From NCBI GenBank assembly GCA_903813345.2, contig CAIIXF020000002.1, positions 31,492,926-31,556,925 of the forward strand: a stretch of 64,000 bases of DNA. Reading direction: 5' to 3'. Below the pieces are notes generated by a model, which did no database searches, was not told the origin of the DNA, and was given only the letters and a program-made list of their open reading frames with translations. Below, in pieces: positions 25,150-38,425 of this stretch. The position numbers were made by a program, and so were the translations under genes. Source of the DNA: Owenia fusiformis (taxonomy: Eukaryota > Annelida > Polychaeta > Sabellida > Oweniidae). The number at the start of each line of letters is the position of its first letter. Positions within the stretch are counted from its first letter, which is position 1.

Positions 25150-26321
25150 CACAGGACAGGTGTCCATGATTTACAAACATTCAGTCATTAGAACTTGGGT
25201 GAAGAAAACACATTTGGAATTCGGAATACCATGTAAAGGATCTGCTAACCAATCTTTTTATGAACATTTGGTTGTGCAAAATGTAATACAATATTGAGGA
25301 AAATCTGTAACATTTTGTCACAAAAATTGCCATTGATATTTCCGAAATCAGCTTGCTTTTCAAGTCATGTGAATTATATTAACCAAAATCATATGAATGT
25401 GGAGGGTCTCAATTTAATTTTGGAGAATTAGCAATTTAAAAGTATTTAAATGAAATTGTGCAATACATGTAACAATTACCTTAAGGTACCACATTTATTT
25501 TTTGTTTTTTTCAGTCACACTTTAAATGTTGTGAATGAAAAAATGGTGCCATTATTTTTAGCTTTTTCAGTATTTTGTCATCTACTGTATTTTCTACTTT
25601 GGGGGTCATATTATAAATGTACCTTATCTAGTAATGATGTGTTTGTATCCCATTATTTGGCTTATGATTTGAAAGCATATAATCCATTTTCAAAATGAAT
25701 TGCGTTTAATGATAAATTGTATCGCATTGACTTAGAGATATTGTTTTTGAGAAAATGCTACAGTAAAATTTCTTAAATGCAAAATAGGGAATCTGCATTG
25801 AACAAAGTAAGAAGACATTAAACTTAAAAAAACTATTGAAAACAATCAGCAAAATTCTAAATTTGGCATTACAAGTCAATTAACGTAATTCAAATATTGT
25901 GATGTTTGCATTTCAAAAATAAGCAGTAATTGTAATTAAGTAAAAAATAGTTTACAGTAGAATCAATTGGATTTTAGTTGTAATTTTTGGTAAAGCTTCA
26001 GTCACATTTGCTCTGCGGCGTGCGTACTGGGGCCGTAGCTTCATAAAAGAGATATAGAAAATCTACATTGTACTGCTTATTCCTATATTTTATGCTGCAT
26101 ACTTCTCTTGATTTCGAGAAGCTACGTCTGTGGTATAGTTGACGCAGATCAAATATGACTGAGGCATGAACTTTGTTCAGTGCTTTTGAAATATAAATCA
26201 TATAAACTATTGCTGGAGAATGAATGTGTTTAAATATTTTTAAAATTTTGAAAAAACATTCCCCTGATATGAAACTACTCAGGCAGCATTTTTGGTGACA
26301 GTGATGAGCAGATATAATATA
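25150..26321. other. Region 3' of ZFAND2
   Basis: AT-rich with no supported exon. It contains the ZFAND2 3' UTR, whose polyadenylation site could not be placed confidently. Confidence 0.4.
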
Positions 26322-26427
26322 CAGGGTGTTCCAAAAAAACAAGACTGGTGCTGGCATTTTCTAGATTAAAGAATGTGCAGAATTAGCAAAATGCCAGCAC
26401 CAGTCCTGTTACTTTTGGAACACCCTA
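26322..26427. mobile_element. Short hairpin MITE with CAGGGTGTTCC ends
   Basis: The whole element is nearly one hairpin. The left arm ends in ACTGGTGCTGGCATTTT; the right arm begins AAAATGCCAGCACCAGT and ends GGAACACCCT. TA occurs next to both ends. It is about 106 bp and has no coding capacity. Confidence 0.75.
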
Positions 26428-28243
26428 TATAGCACACATTTTATCTGTTTTTTAATCTGTAAACAGGTATATTATAAACACTGGGTAAAAGTTTGACACT
26501 TTGACATTGTAGATTTCTTTTGAAGGTATTGGGACATATGTTTGAGTTGTCTTGGGACTTTGTGAACACATGTCAATGTGAAATTCATCGTAAATACAGG
26601 CCAATGTGAATGTGGCTGTGAAATCACAGATTAGTGTGTTTCATGCAGGCATATTTTCCAGTATCAGTTTTATTCATCTTGTTATGTCACTATCACAAGT
26701 GGTGACACATTGTTATGGTCTCCAACTTTTGTGTGAATGGTATTCGTCGGTTGGTGTTCATCTGTCGGCGTCTGTAACAAATGGCAGATGGTGACATTTT
26801 GCATGTTAATTCCTTGTAAATAAGATTATTATTTATAAACATTGTTATAAACCAGAATATTTAGAATAATTTATAAATGTTTAAAAGGCATACTAAAGTA
26901 TATGTTTGGTGTTCAGCAGTGACTACTCCAACCATGTCGGATTATCCATGTGTGGGCTATCTACCTGTAAATTTTAAAATCTGTATGCAGTTATATTTTA
27001 TTTATTCCATGTGAAAATATAATAATATATGATATATAAATATAAGTATAATTTTATTCTTTTTTATTATTCTGAATATGTATATAGAGTCATAAGGATT
27101 GACGTGAACTCCCCCAGTATATCCTTGTGTACTGATTTAACATTACTGTACCTTTGATTTTTGAATTGATTTTTGAAAATACTAGATTCTCGCACCCTTA
27201 AAGCCCCTTGCAAATTTCGAAAATATGTTTTATCATAGTTTACTTTTTTCATGACATACATTAAAGTTATTTGAGAGATATTTGAAGAAAAAATTGAAAA
27301 AAGTTGTCAGCTTTTATTTCTCAAATATTCAAATTTTCCTCCATTTTCCAAATAAAAAATATGTATCTTTTCATCAAATATTCCAATATACCGTTCAAGA
27401 CATCATTTGATACTGTTGTGAAGATTGAGCAAAGGATACAACACTATTTCAATGATAGGATCTCATATCTTATGTGCCACTTAAATGTTTTGCATCTAAA
27501 TGACATCATCGTGACATCATAAGGGTGCAAACATGTTTTGAAAAAATTCAAAAACATTTGTTCTATGCAAATTTTCTAAATATGCTTTATAAACTTTCAA
27601 AATAAACCAATGTTGATTGTCTAACTAGGTTGAAAAGAAAGATATTTTTTGTTTTTTCTACCCGGTTTAATAAAATACTCCTTAGCTCGCGACTTAAGTA
27701 AATGGGTCTTTAGGTAATGTTGTAGCTTTGCCATATATTACAATATGACTTCATAATCAATGTCGTTTGTACGACCTCTAAAGTCTTTCAAAACACAAGG
27801 AGGTCATCATCATCATATGTCTCTTAAAATGTAACAATGAGATAACCTCATGAATTTGATGTAAATAGATCAACGTGCCACAGTTTGTCACCCTTTCGAG
27901 AACACAGAGCGACAAGAAGAAAGCCAGCGGCAACATCTATCAAATAAACAAATCAGGTTTTAAAGTGCACGTAATGCAGTAATGGGTCTGGTCTGGTCTG
28001 GTGAAATTCACATAATGTAAATTGTAGTTTAATGATAAAAACGAGCAAAATGATAAATGCACCACTTCATGTAGCTATTGATTAGGTAAGGTGATCAACT
28101 TATGCCCGACCTCTATACATGTATAACATATTGTAAATATATTTTAAATACGCCTGTATAGAGTATACAGAGAGAAGATAACATATAGAATATACATATA
28201 GAATAGACACATTGAGAGGGAGTAGGGAATTTAATTTATTAAA
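26428..28243. other. Intergenic stretch between ZFAND2 and the METTL27-like gene
   Basis: Holds the second GTCACC-family repeat copy (about 26685-26800). Otherwise it is AT-rich sequence without a recognisable exon. Confidence 0.4.
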
Positions 28244-30453
28244 ATGACGGAAACCCAAGGAACTGAGCATAGAAAGGGGCAAGGCGAAGTTGGAAAATCG
28301 CAACCTAAAGTGTCAGAACATTTTGCTGCACTTCTAAGTGATCTGAATATGGCGGTAGATGATACTCAGGGGATATATAGTAAATGGGCCCAGACATATG
28401 ATGAGGTAGGAGACAGATCTTTTCGGTAGATTATCATTGTACTTTATCGATTACGTTAAAAATATTGGCTTGGACAGTGCTGTTTTGTGTTGTCCCCCTG
28501 CTTCTGATCATTTGTTAGCAGCAGTGTAAGTTTTTGAATAGCACCCTCATCCAATATTGACAAGCATATCGATACACGACATCGGACCATCGATGAATAT
28601 GCATTGAAAAGATTGCATGGAGTCACATTTTATCATTAGATAAAGTGTTTGTGATCATTTATTCAGTTCGAACAAGAAACCATTTAATTCACAAAAACCT
28701 CGATCCATGATTTTTTATTATAGGATCTTAATGAAAATGGGTACAACTACGGTACTCCGATATTGGCTGCCAGACATTTTGCGAAACTTTTCCAAGAAGG
28801 GGAAAGGTCAAATGTTAAAGTACTCGATGTAGCTGCTGGTACTGGGGTTGTGGGACTGGAGGTATTGGAATATATCTTAGAGAGCGTTGTTATACAGAAT
28901 GATATGAGCACTCGACCTATTAACCCAGGCCCGTAGCCAGAGGGGGAGCTGGGGGAGCGGAAGCTACCCCCCCCCCCCTGGCCAGAAATTCTTTCAAAAT
29001 CATGCAGTTTTCACCATTCTGAGAATTTTTCGCATGATTTTTAGCCAAAATTGTGAAAAAGCTCCCCCCTGGAAAAAAGCTCCCCCTCCTGGTAATAGCT
29101 GGCTACGTGCAGGTAGCCCTGCGTTTAAATCATTCACTTTCTGTAACAAATTAACATTGTCACATACAATGCCCTTCAACGTACACGTACGTAACATATA
29201 TTCAATTTGTTTCGCGTATATTTCAGCTGAAGAAACGGGGTTTCAGCGATATTGATGCTGTAGATGCTAACCAAGCCATGCTGGATATTGCCAAGTCAAA
29301 GCAAGTTTACAACCGACTGATTTGTGATCTCATCGGATCGAACAGTCTTGACATACAAGATGGTATCGAATTAATATTTTATCAATTTATAACTTAAAAT
29401 ACGACACTGGATTGGTGCTCTTAATTCAAAGTAGTGATACATTTTAATAATAGACATTTTTATGTAAATACATAATTATGTACTTTACAGGAAGTGACAA
29501 AACAGAACTCCTATCATTTGAACTCTGTTTAAAGAATTTCTAAAAAATCAGCATGTTTTTACTTCCTGTTTTTCACTTCCTGTTAAGTACCGTAGGAGTT
29601 TAATCTCATAGTGGTAATAAAAACATACACCCCCACAACTTATTGGAGTTATCTTTTTTTGTTTGTCATTTTATTTTTTCTAACGGTCACTGTTTTGCTT
29701 TTTCTCCCCCCCCCCAAAAAAAAAGATAGTGAATGACTTCTTCAAACCCGATAATTCATCTTTCTTTCTTGTATTGTCAACGAATTGATAAATAAGGACA
29801 AAATTCGAAAACGTATTGCATATATATCAAATGCTCATCAATGATATGTATGCACTTATTTGTATATGATGACTTTGATGTGTCAAAGTAAACTAAAATG
29901 TATGTTTAGATACGTATGATGGCGCAGTGGCGACGGGGTGCTTCTCAAAATCACATGTCAATCAAGATTGCTTCCATGAATTGACTCGCATCATAAAACC
30001 TGGTATGAACGTCATCATTAAATCGCAGAAAGTTTACTGATGAAACGTTTTCTAGACATGTTTTATGATCTGCAAAGAATGTTTACTCTGCTGTGTTTTA
30101 AATCAATTCTCTAAATAATATTTTTTTGTAATTGACCTTTTACTTCATTTCAAGTATCAAATGTTTCACTTCACGGGATTTTGCAATGCATATAAATATG
30201 CTGGTTAGCCTTATGCTAAATGTATAATGAAATAAATTGGATTAATCGAAACATTTCAATTCAATACATTCCAGGTGGATATCTCCTGATACAAATAATA
30301 TCAGAAGTTCTAGAAACACTTGTAGGGTTCGAAGAAGCTATGGAACAACTAGAAAAGGAAAACGTATGGACAATAGCCAAAAGGGAACGATTTCCAGATT
30401 GGCATCCTCACAAAGCAGGCGATGGGATGAGGATTATTTGTAGAATCAACTAG
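28244..30453 (+). CDS. METTL27: METTL27-like SAM-dependent methyltransferase
   Basis: Exons: 28244-28405, 28724-28861, 29227-29362, 29910-30002, 30275-30453. Borders and phases agree and the product is 235 residues, close to the about 245 of human METTL27 (WBSCR27). Residues 44-53 (IYSKWAQTYD) are the family's N-terminal signature. VLDVAAGTGVVG at 87-98 is SAM-binding motif I. Exon 3 gives the acidic motif II (IDAVDANQAML). Exon 4 has the motif IV-like stretch YDGAVATGCFSKSHV, and LTRIIKPGGYLLI spans the exon 4/5 junction as the post-motif strand. The fold is a class I Rossmann methyltransferase, likely soluble; the substrate is unknown even for the family. Intron 2 has been invaded by a 187-bp MITE. 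An AATAAA at 30615-30620 is a plausible polyadenylation signal. Confidence 0.88.
28926..29112. mobile_element. 187-bp MITE with CAGGCCCGTAGCCAG ends, in METTL27-like intron 2
   Basis: The left end CAGGCCCGTAGCCAG is matched by CTGGCTACGTGCAG at the right. A relative of nearly the same length lies in opposite orientation at 36976-37163. Poly-C and AGCTCCCCC tracts occupy the ends. No clear target duplication is visible for this copy. Confidence 0.7.
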
Positions 30454-30544
30454 AATAGGCGTTCTTCAATTAACTAGTTTAAGAATAATGAATTTAGAGG
30501 ATTTGGAGTGATTCCGGAAGATGTGACTAATAGTTATAGAGGTA

Positions 30545-30895
30545 AATTGGTGATACATATGAGAATAAATGGCGGCCATTTTGAAAGAAACTTGTAGACA
30601 TTGTTGAATCTAGAAATAAAGGTACCTGTATAATTTCAAGCAAATTGAGGGAACACTTGTGGAGTTATATGACCAAAAACGAGCCGAAACCTTGAATTTC
30701 CCGCAATAAGAGTGGTTGCCATTTTGAATGTTTGCGACTTGTATTGCCGAAACTTGTATTCATTATTGATAACGTAGAAATTAAGGTACCTGTACAATTT
30801 AAAGCAAATTGGCGAAAAGCTTGTTATAACCAAAAAGAGCTGAAAACCTGAATTTTGCGCAATAAATATGGCCGCAATTTTCAAACAAGGCCAGC
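30545..30895. repeat. Diverged tandem pair of about 160-bp units
   Basis: Two imperfect direct copies share the order ATGGC(C)GCCATTTTGAA-like, AAATAAAGGTACCTGTA, AATTT-AAGCAAATTG, ACCAAAAACGAGC, and GAATTT-CGCAATAA. They lie downstream of the METTL27-like gene and are non-coding. Confidence 0.5.
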
Positions 30896-31180
30896 TTTTG
30901 AGACACAACTTATGGATTATCATTGGTATATCTTTATTTTCCCATTATTCATGGATCATTTTATAACGTATTCACATATTGATAAAAATTGCGTAAAAAA
31001 CAGACAGACAGGCGGACGGGCGGACAGACAGACAAGTGGGTGATAACAATAGCAATTACCATGTGAGCTAATAATGAGATTAAGAACTATTTTACAGTAG
31101 CTGATGAAGGAAGACATATTGAATATTTCAGTGAATTGGGACATTACAATCTAAAAGTATCATAATTTCTATAACGTTTT

Positions 31181-31955
31181 ACCCCCCTATCACACTAAGC
31201 TAGTTCTTACCCGTTCTTGCCAGTCCTACGAAAACGTCGTAAAACGGGCTCAATCTGGCTGTGGTCGGGAAATATGTCTAAAATAATTAGCTACTTCGTT
31301 CATAAACAGTCTTAAATACGTCCATCTCATTCGCAGTTCGTCCAGGTCGCACCACGTCGGTGTGCAACGTCGTATAACGCGTCCCTTAGTCTAGAAGGTC
31401 ATCATGACCTGATTACAGAACGGTATGGTCGCCATCGAATTTTGAATCGATTTAAATTCTAAATCACATTCCCCGTCCGAGAAAGTCCATGAAGTTCGTA
31501 AATAGACCGTAGAACGTTGTAGCTACGTTCATTCCGTTCGCACACAGTTTAAAACCAGTTTTGAAGAACCCAGTGGCAACTTGTTTGGTGTAATAGCTAT
31601 ATTTTTGCTAACTCGTTGATAAATACGTTCTTAATCAGTTTAAACCCGTTTGCAGTTAGTTCTACCTCGTTCTCAATACGTCCTCAGACAGTTCAACTCG
31701 TTGTAAACACGTCCCTAGTAGGATTGAAGTACGACGGTTCCGTTCGTAGTACGTCCAGCTAGTCGTTAGTAGGTTGTCACTCGTTCTAATTGTAGAACGT
31801 GACGACCAAGAGAACATTTTGAGCAAGTTCTGAGTTCTAGAGGACCTACCGTTCGAGTACCCCAGACGGTTCTAAGTACGTCCAGTCCGTTCGTACACAG
31901 TTGAAGCCCGTTTTCGAGAACGTAGTGAAAACTACTTTGGTGTAATAGGAGGGTA
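31181..31955. mobile_element. Inverted-repeat element rich in CGTTC/ACGTCC motifs, copy 1
   Basis: The ends are inverted repeats (CCTATCACACTAAGCTAGTTC on the left; AACTACTTTGGTGTAATAGG on the right), with a body full of GTTCGTA and ACGTCC words. A 5'-truncated relative lies at 47031-47503. No transposase frame is present, so it is probably non-autonomous. Confidence 0.6.
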
Positions 31956-33094
31956 AGATATAATATGAGGTACATGAATATATTAAACCCACTTAAACAA
32001 TCTTTTAGGATGTAACACATCAGACTACATGGTTAAATCTTGAATTTTTTAAAATGCTTATGATAATATTCCAGTGCTATTATACGAATATCATAACGTC
32101 ATATGATAATACTTCAATGGCATATGATAATATCCTCATGTCGTATACGTATATTGCTTTTTATAAAATCCCAGTTTTAGAATATTTGATAGTTATCAAA
32201 AACCATATGCAATGGTGATAAAGATGGCATATAAGTATGGCAAGCTATTACATCCAATGAACTCAAATCTACTGTTTTGTAAAACAACAGTAAAATCAAC
32301 ACATTTTACGTAATAACTCACAGTTTTGAATAAAATGAATTATTTGTTTCGATTTCACATAGGTTCTAAAATACATATTCTCCGATTTTTATGTTAGTTG
32401 ACAGGCATTTATGAACCAACCAGCGTTTCCGATGTAAACTTGGGTTTGATAGCTTCTCCAAGAATAACGATCTTGGTTGTTATGATTTCAATTCATGTTG
32501 TCGAAAATGTATAAGATTAAATTGTGTCATCCGTGACTGGCCATGGTTACTAAAGCATATATAGTCGGGTTTAGTCTGAAAAGTAGCGCCAGTGGGACCT
32601 TTAAATTTATCAATTACATTGGAGTTTACATGTAGTTTTTCTGAAGATTCAAGTCGGGTTAAGTTTATAGAAGAGGATGGAAAGCCCAGAGTTTAAAGAT
32701 GACAGACATAATTACGTCTCTTGCTTACCACCTTCGTTCGTTCGAATTTTTATCGGCTAATTATCAAATACTACACTTTGATGGGATGTTTTAATTGATA
32801 TAGGCATATTCCGTACACCTTTCTTTATCTTGATGTGAAATGAGAAGCTATGATTTGGTTAACACGCCGAGATGAACTTAATATTATTCGAAGCGTATTT
32901 CGAAAAATTTTAAACCGCCATTGATGACATCATTTGTTTGTCGACTTTTGACCAATCAGATGTATGTCATCTCAATACAGGTTTACATTATAAGCGTATG
33001 TCATCTTTGAACTCTGGTGTTATTCCCCTTCTGTGTTAGAAGCCATCTTCGCACACTCGGTCTTCACTGCGTTCGACGGGAGCCAAGTGAACGA
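31956..33094. other. Intergenic repeat-bearing stretch
   Basis: No exon is supported. Around 32985-33020 (TTATAAGCGTATGTCATCTT) a segment recurs in inverse orientation at about 63470-63500, so part of it belongs to a dispersed repeat. Confidence 0.4.
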
Positions 33095-33105
33095 AGATGG
33101 TTAGA

Positions 33106-34934
33106 TGCCTGTCTAAAGTCTTTGAAAAAGTAGTATTTAACAAAATGTTTAAATTTCTTGTTGACCATAATTTACTTTACAACTTGCAAAGTGGCTTTAT
33201 TCCTGGCCACAGTACTCAATATCAGCTCTTAAGAATTATAGATGATATTGCCAATTATATTGACCATGGGGAAAATGTGAAAGGAATATTTTTAGACATT
33301 TCGGCCGCTTTTGACTCGATGCCACATAAACTTATATTGAACAAACTTCCAAGCTATGGTTTTGGACCAAACATATGCACTTTCTTTGACTCATATCTAA
33401 ATAATAGACAGGTAAGAGTGGTTATTGACGGACACGAATCAAATTGGTCAAATGAAAACTACATAAATACAGGAGTTCCCCAGGGATCTATTTTAGGACC
33501 CCTCTTGTTCCTTTTATACATAAACGACCTTACCGATGAAACTAACAACAAATGTTTCCTTTTTGCCGATGACTCCTCTATTTTCTGCTCGTACAACTCC
33601 ACTAATAATATTGAAAAAATGGCAGCCTTGCAATCCGATTTGAATGCTGTTCACAACTGGTCAGCAAGATGGCACATGCAATTTAAAGCAACCAAAAGCA
33701 AGGAACTAACATTTTACAATCCTTCTAAATCCGAAATTTTGACCCCCGACTTGTATCTTGGTGATGAACCAATACCAAAAGTTAAAACACATAAACACTT
33801 GGGACTGGTCCTAGATCAAACCTTATCATTTACACCACACATTAATCAAATGATAAGCAAAATAGACAAACTTTTAAATCCGTTAAAGGCATTAGCCCCT
33901 AAATTAAGAGGGAAAGATCTAAAATTGATGTTTTCTTCATTTATTATGCCACATTTTGACTTCTATGACATCATTTATGGGTGTGGAAAAGCAAGGGATT
34001 TAAAACAACTTGATCAGATTTATTATAAAGCTTCTCTAATCTGTTCTGGTGCTATATTTGGTACATCATCCACCAAAGTGCTCAGAAGTTTAAACTGGAA
34101 TTCTCTTGAAATAAAGAGAAAGGTTCACAGAATGTCATTGATGTTTAAAGTTCAGGCAAATCTAGCGCCTGGGTATGTCTCAGAAATGTTCACTAAATTT
34201 CGCAGACCTGCCATTAGAGAAGGTCTAAGATACACCCCAATGTATCAACTTCCGGTCAAAAGATCAAATACTTTGAACAAATCATGTATAATTTCAATTT
34301 TAAATGAATGGAATGCTCTCCAACCTGAAATAAAGCAAAAAGAAAATGTTAAATTATTTAAAAAAGCTTTCCTCGAAGAAATTGCTCCACCTAAAGTAAT
34401 CTTAGCATCTGACCTCCATATAACAAGGCATCAAGAAATAATTTTAAATAGAGTCAGATCAGACCTTATTTTCCAAGCACATCTTCATGCCCACAATTTT
34501 ACAAATGTACAAAGTCCTACATGCTATTGCAACCAAGATAATGAAACCACACACCATGTGATTTTCAATTGTCCCCTCAGGAAACCATTTTTAGTAGACT
34601 TTGAAGCACAACTCTGCCAACTAAATTTTGGATACTTTAATACATTTAAAACTAAAATGGAAAAATTACAATTATTCTTATATGGTACTCCATCACTTAC
34701 CAGACGTTTGAATATCAAAATACTCAGTCTCAGTGCAATATTTCTAGAAAAGTGTGCAGCCATCACCCAGGCCCCTGTTGAGTGAACTTTAAAGATGTTA
34801 CCTTGATTATAAGGTTTTATATATTGCATTCATACTTGGCTAATAATGCTCTTTGAGCCTAGCCAAATTGTATTGTATTGTATTAACTATTGCTTTTTGT
34901 GTAAATAAAATAAACTATAAATAAAAAAAAAAAA
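33106..34934 (+). mobile_element. 5'-truncated CR1/Jockey-like LINE with intact reverse transcriptase frame
   Basis: An open frame (to the stop at 34783-34785) encodes about 559 element-derived residues, starting inside the polymerase domain (CLSKVFEKV). Visible blocks are LQSGFIPGHSTQ, FLDISAAFDSMPH (the first catalytic Asp), TGVPQGSILGPLLFLLYIND, and the catalytic FADDSS, followed by a thumb region and a C-terminal Cys/His motif (CYC...THH...C). The endonuclease and the first part of the polymerase are absent. A poly-A run ends the copy. Direct repeats AGATGGTTAGA (33095-33105 and 34935-34945) flank it as target duplications. The ATG at 33097 lies in the left duplication, so host DNA supplies an in-frame start codon. 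Clade placement between CR1 and Jockey is uncertain. Confidence 0.88.
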
Positions 34935-34945
34935 AGATGGTTAGA

Positions 34946-36185
34946 AGCTGACCACCATAGTAGTTTGTATTAAGTCAACCATCCGAGGGCAATGGTTTTC
35001 GTAGGATGATTTCTATCCAAGATGTAGCCCAAGTAAAAGGTGTTCGTCATGAGAGGTGTTCATATGAAGGAGTTTTATTACGTTAAAAATGGGTACGGGA
35101 TTGGAGCAATTGAAATCCAGAAATCCCCCCGCAAATCCCACCCCCAATTTAGCCCTATGAGCCATTGACTTATATACTGTATGAATAGGAACACTTGTAA
35201 ATATCAATGGAAACGTGCTCTCATCGACTGAACTCTGTAGTGAACCACTGGTCTAAAAAACAATCTACTTTTATAGTTTAAATGTAAAATGGAGTAAAAA
35301 GGACTTGAATTAGCGAGAAATAAAGCAGATAACTATGAAACAGACAACCTATATTGTTTAAAAATGCAAAATAATCAGGCATCTCATTCAAATAATACGG
35401 AAAAATAGTGCGAAATCATTAAGAACAGACGACATTTTAGGACAGGCTGAGTTTATCTGGATCTTCAAGAATTCCATTAGTGATCTCTGTTCTCTGGCCT
35501 ATGTGAAGACAGGCGTGTCAAGTATGTACTTCACATTACGTAGATAACAGCGTACCTCCAGTATTACCATACAGTTTTCTTCCACACTCGGAATCTGTTG
35601 AAGGAGTTCCTTCAAGCAAAATTACTCAGAAGTGTTGCATACAGGCCTTAAACAGTGAATAGATGTGCACAAAAAGCTTTTTCTGACTTATATACAGGAC
35701 TGAAACCACACTGGAAACGTACGTAATAAAAATCTGCATTTGCAACTTAGTAAAATTCTGGATGCATGGGTTATCGTACGTTACATCCCTTTAAGTGCTA
35801 GCACTTTAAACCAATCGTTTGTTGTATATACACCTTGAAAAAGTTGTGTAAGTTCAAAACACAATGTGATCTATCAAGCTCTCGTTTCCACGCTTCATCT
35901 CAGAATCACACAGGGTGAGGATGATATAAGACAAACCAAGCACGTATTTTTGATTTTTGTAAAATCGCGGAATATGACATTTTTTATTTTAATGTAGATT
36001 TGACATCTGACTATTTCACTACATCAATATCATAAAAATATAATACTTTCTTTTGTATATAATGCAATTGTATAAAGTTTCAATATAATTAAATATTATA
36101 TTTGTTCATCATTCGAAAATGTGTATGCTATATATATACACTGCCCTCCCTAAGTTTGGCGACAGGAAAATTCCCATCCAATTTC
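34946..36185. other. Intergenic stretch with a Tc1-like end fragment
   Basis: No exon is supported. At about 36139-36165, CACTGCCCTCCCTAAGTTTG resembles a Tc1-type terminal repeat, but no partner end was found. Confidence 0.4.
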
Positions 36186-38170
36186 GGTTATAATGAAAAC
36201 ACGCGCTACGCGCTAACGCGCTAGCGCACTAACGCACTGTTCAGAATGATCGTTCCCATTGGCCCGGGAACATGTATAAAAATCGAGTGAGTGAAGAGAT
36301 TAGGTGGCTCATCAGAAAGCAGAAGACTGAAGTATGAAGAAGCCCAATGTTTGATCGTTAACTGTGCAAAGATTATCGCTTGTCAGTGTGTTTTATCTGA
36401 TTTAAAAGGAAGATAGAAAGTAGCACCTTACAAGATGAATGGTCGCAGATATGCGAATATGCTCCCTATTTCATTGCATTATTTGGGTCCATCCATCGGC
36501 AAGAAAAATCCCGTTTCGAAATTTGAGCCGGGGGCCCGACTACTTGACTAATGACTTAATATAATGTTTATTTGTCGCATGTTACCTCTTAATATCAAGT
36601 CATTGATGTTTTATATATCTTTACTCTTTGTATTTGAAGTTATATCTCACATGACTTACCAAACGGTGGGATAATTCAGGCGTCGCATTTATATTTTTCC
36701 ATTTTTCTTTTCGTGCCCGGTTACTCTCTCTCTCGCTTTCATGGGGGTGGGGGTGTATAGGGTTATCGTATAAGAGGAGGGTGAAAATCTATTGTGTATG
36801 GCCGCATAAGAGGGGGCAACATTTATCGTATATGGCATCGTATAAGTTAAATAAACATATGTTTTAAAAGAATTAAAGAAGCCTATTATGAAATTTAAAG
36901 GCAGTTTGAACGAATACTGCAGATCCAGCTTATCCCCATAAATTTGGGATTTCAGTACACAAGTAGTTGTGGGGGCTAGCCCGTAGCCAGATTTTTTCCA
37001 GGGGAAGCTTTTTCACAATTTTGGCTAATAATCATGAAAAAAATTCTCAGAATTAAAACTGCATGAAAAAAATTTCTCAGAATTAAAACTGCATGATTTT
37101 GAAAGAATCTCTGGCCAGAGGGGGAGCTCCGCTCCCCCAGCTCCCCCTCTGGCTACGGGCCTGGTTGTGGGGGTGATTTGAAAAATCAGTCCCACATTTA
37201 TGGGGGTAATCCAGATCTCTATATAGTAGTCTCTAGTTGCCATATGCCAGGACAGTAACCAGGATTTCCCGGGGGGTCACTTTTTCAAAAATTCCAAAGT
37301 CACCCTCCGAACCCCCCTGGCTTCGGGGCTGTGTACTGCCTATTTGCCGTATGATTATACATTTGGTACTACGTGGATTCTTGCATTATGTTATTTCCTT
37401 CTGAATATTATCCAAACTTTTCTCAACGGTAATTTCAAAATTATCGTACAGATATATTATTTACCCGACCTTTTTGTAAAATATAGTACTATAGGGAGTA
37501 GGTGCATTCATGCACCCTCTGGGTCTCTGAGGATCGTGTTGGTTCACCGTCTATATAGGGAGATGTGTGAAAAATATTGCATACACTGTAGGCCTATGTT
37601 ATACATATAAAAGGGGTGAAAAATGCTGTAAATGGTATAAGACTGAGGGGCTTGTGAAAAATAGTGTATATGGATTTCCAAGACCCCTATGAACCCCCCT
37701 TTCATGTTTGCTTTCGTTTTTCTCAATTTGATTTTAGATTTAAAAAGTTTTGAATTACGTCAGTCCCAGTGAATTGTATTACCTATTTTACCAGGAATAT
37801 TGTTGAAAACAGGATTGTATTTCATTTGGAATTAAAGTTTTAAATAAGAGACGATTTAAAAAGTAATGTAAACCCGACCAGCGTGTTTTATCATTGTCCG
37901 GTAATTGGCCGTAAATATTTATTAATTCTAAGTTACTCATGTTCTTTCAGGTCAAATACAGAGAAAAGTACACGTTCATTTAGTTTTGGAATTATTTCCT
38001 AAATTGAAGTTGAATTCTGTTTTTTAACGGTGTGAAGAACATCTTAATTGGTCTTATATTTTTAGAGAAATCGTAACTTGATCGTAACTTGATCGTGGGG
38101 GAAGGATCATTTTCTATTAGCGCATTGGCGCGTGGCGCGTTAGCGCGTAGCGCGTGTTTTCATTATAACC
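36186..38170. mobile_element. 2-kb element bounded by CGCG-rich inverted repeats
   Basis: A 35-base segment at 36186-36220 (GGTTATAATGAAAACACGCG, then CTACGCGCTAACGCG) is exactly reverse-complemented at 38136-38170, and similarity continues inward with more CGCGCTA-like words. The inside shows no transposase. It contains a nested MITE (36976-37163). The outer ends may extend slightly further. Confidence 0.65.
36976..37163. mobile_element. 188-bp MITE with CTAGCCCGTAGCCAG ends and 10-bp target duplication
   Basis: The termini CTAGCCCGTAGCCAG and CTGGCTACGGGCCTG are inverted repeats. The flanks GTTGTGGGGG (36966-36975 and 37164-37173) are identical. It belongs to the same family as 28926-29112 in reverse orientation, and is nested inside the CGCG-ended element. 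Confidence 0.75.
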
Positions 38171-38203
38171 TCCAATTTCCCATACATTTCTGAAATATTG
38201 TAA

Positions 38204-38425
38204 TTAAGATGGCTTCTGACGATTTTTATTTTTTCGTGAAGCCACTCAGTAAAATCACGATTTTTCTGCACCATAATGCCCGTTGTCATTCCGGAATGAC
38301 CAAACGTGTCAGAAACACATAGGTACTCGAATGATCTTACCAATGATTGGACATCATGGTGCAGAGAAATCGTAATTTTACTAAGAGGCTCCACAAAAAA
38401 TAGACATCATTATAAGCCACCTTAA
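38204..38425. mobile_element. 222-bp hairpin MITE flanked by TTAA
   Basis: The two halves are reverse complements along about 75 bases (for example CAGTAAAATCACGATTTTTC against its imperfect partner near 38365). TTAA sits at both ends, as for piggyBac- or Kolobok-type insertions. The 84-codon minus-strand reading in it is a by-product of the hairpin. Confidence 0.65.

Noticed and set aside
31005-31045. Possible regulatory GACA/GGAC array
   Set aside because: Simple microsatellite; nothing else supports function.
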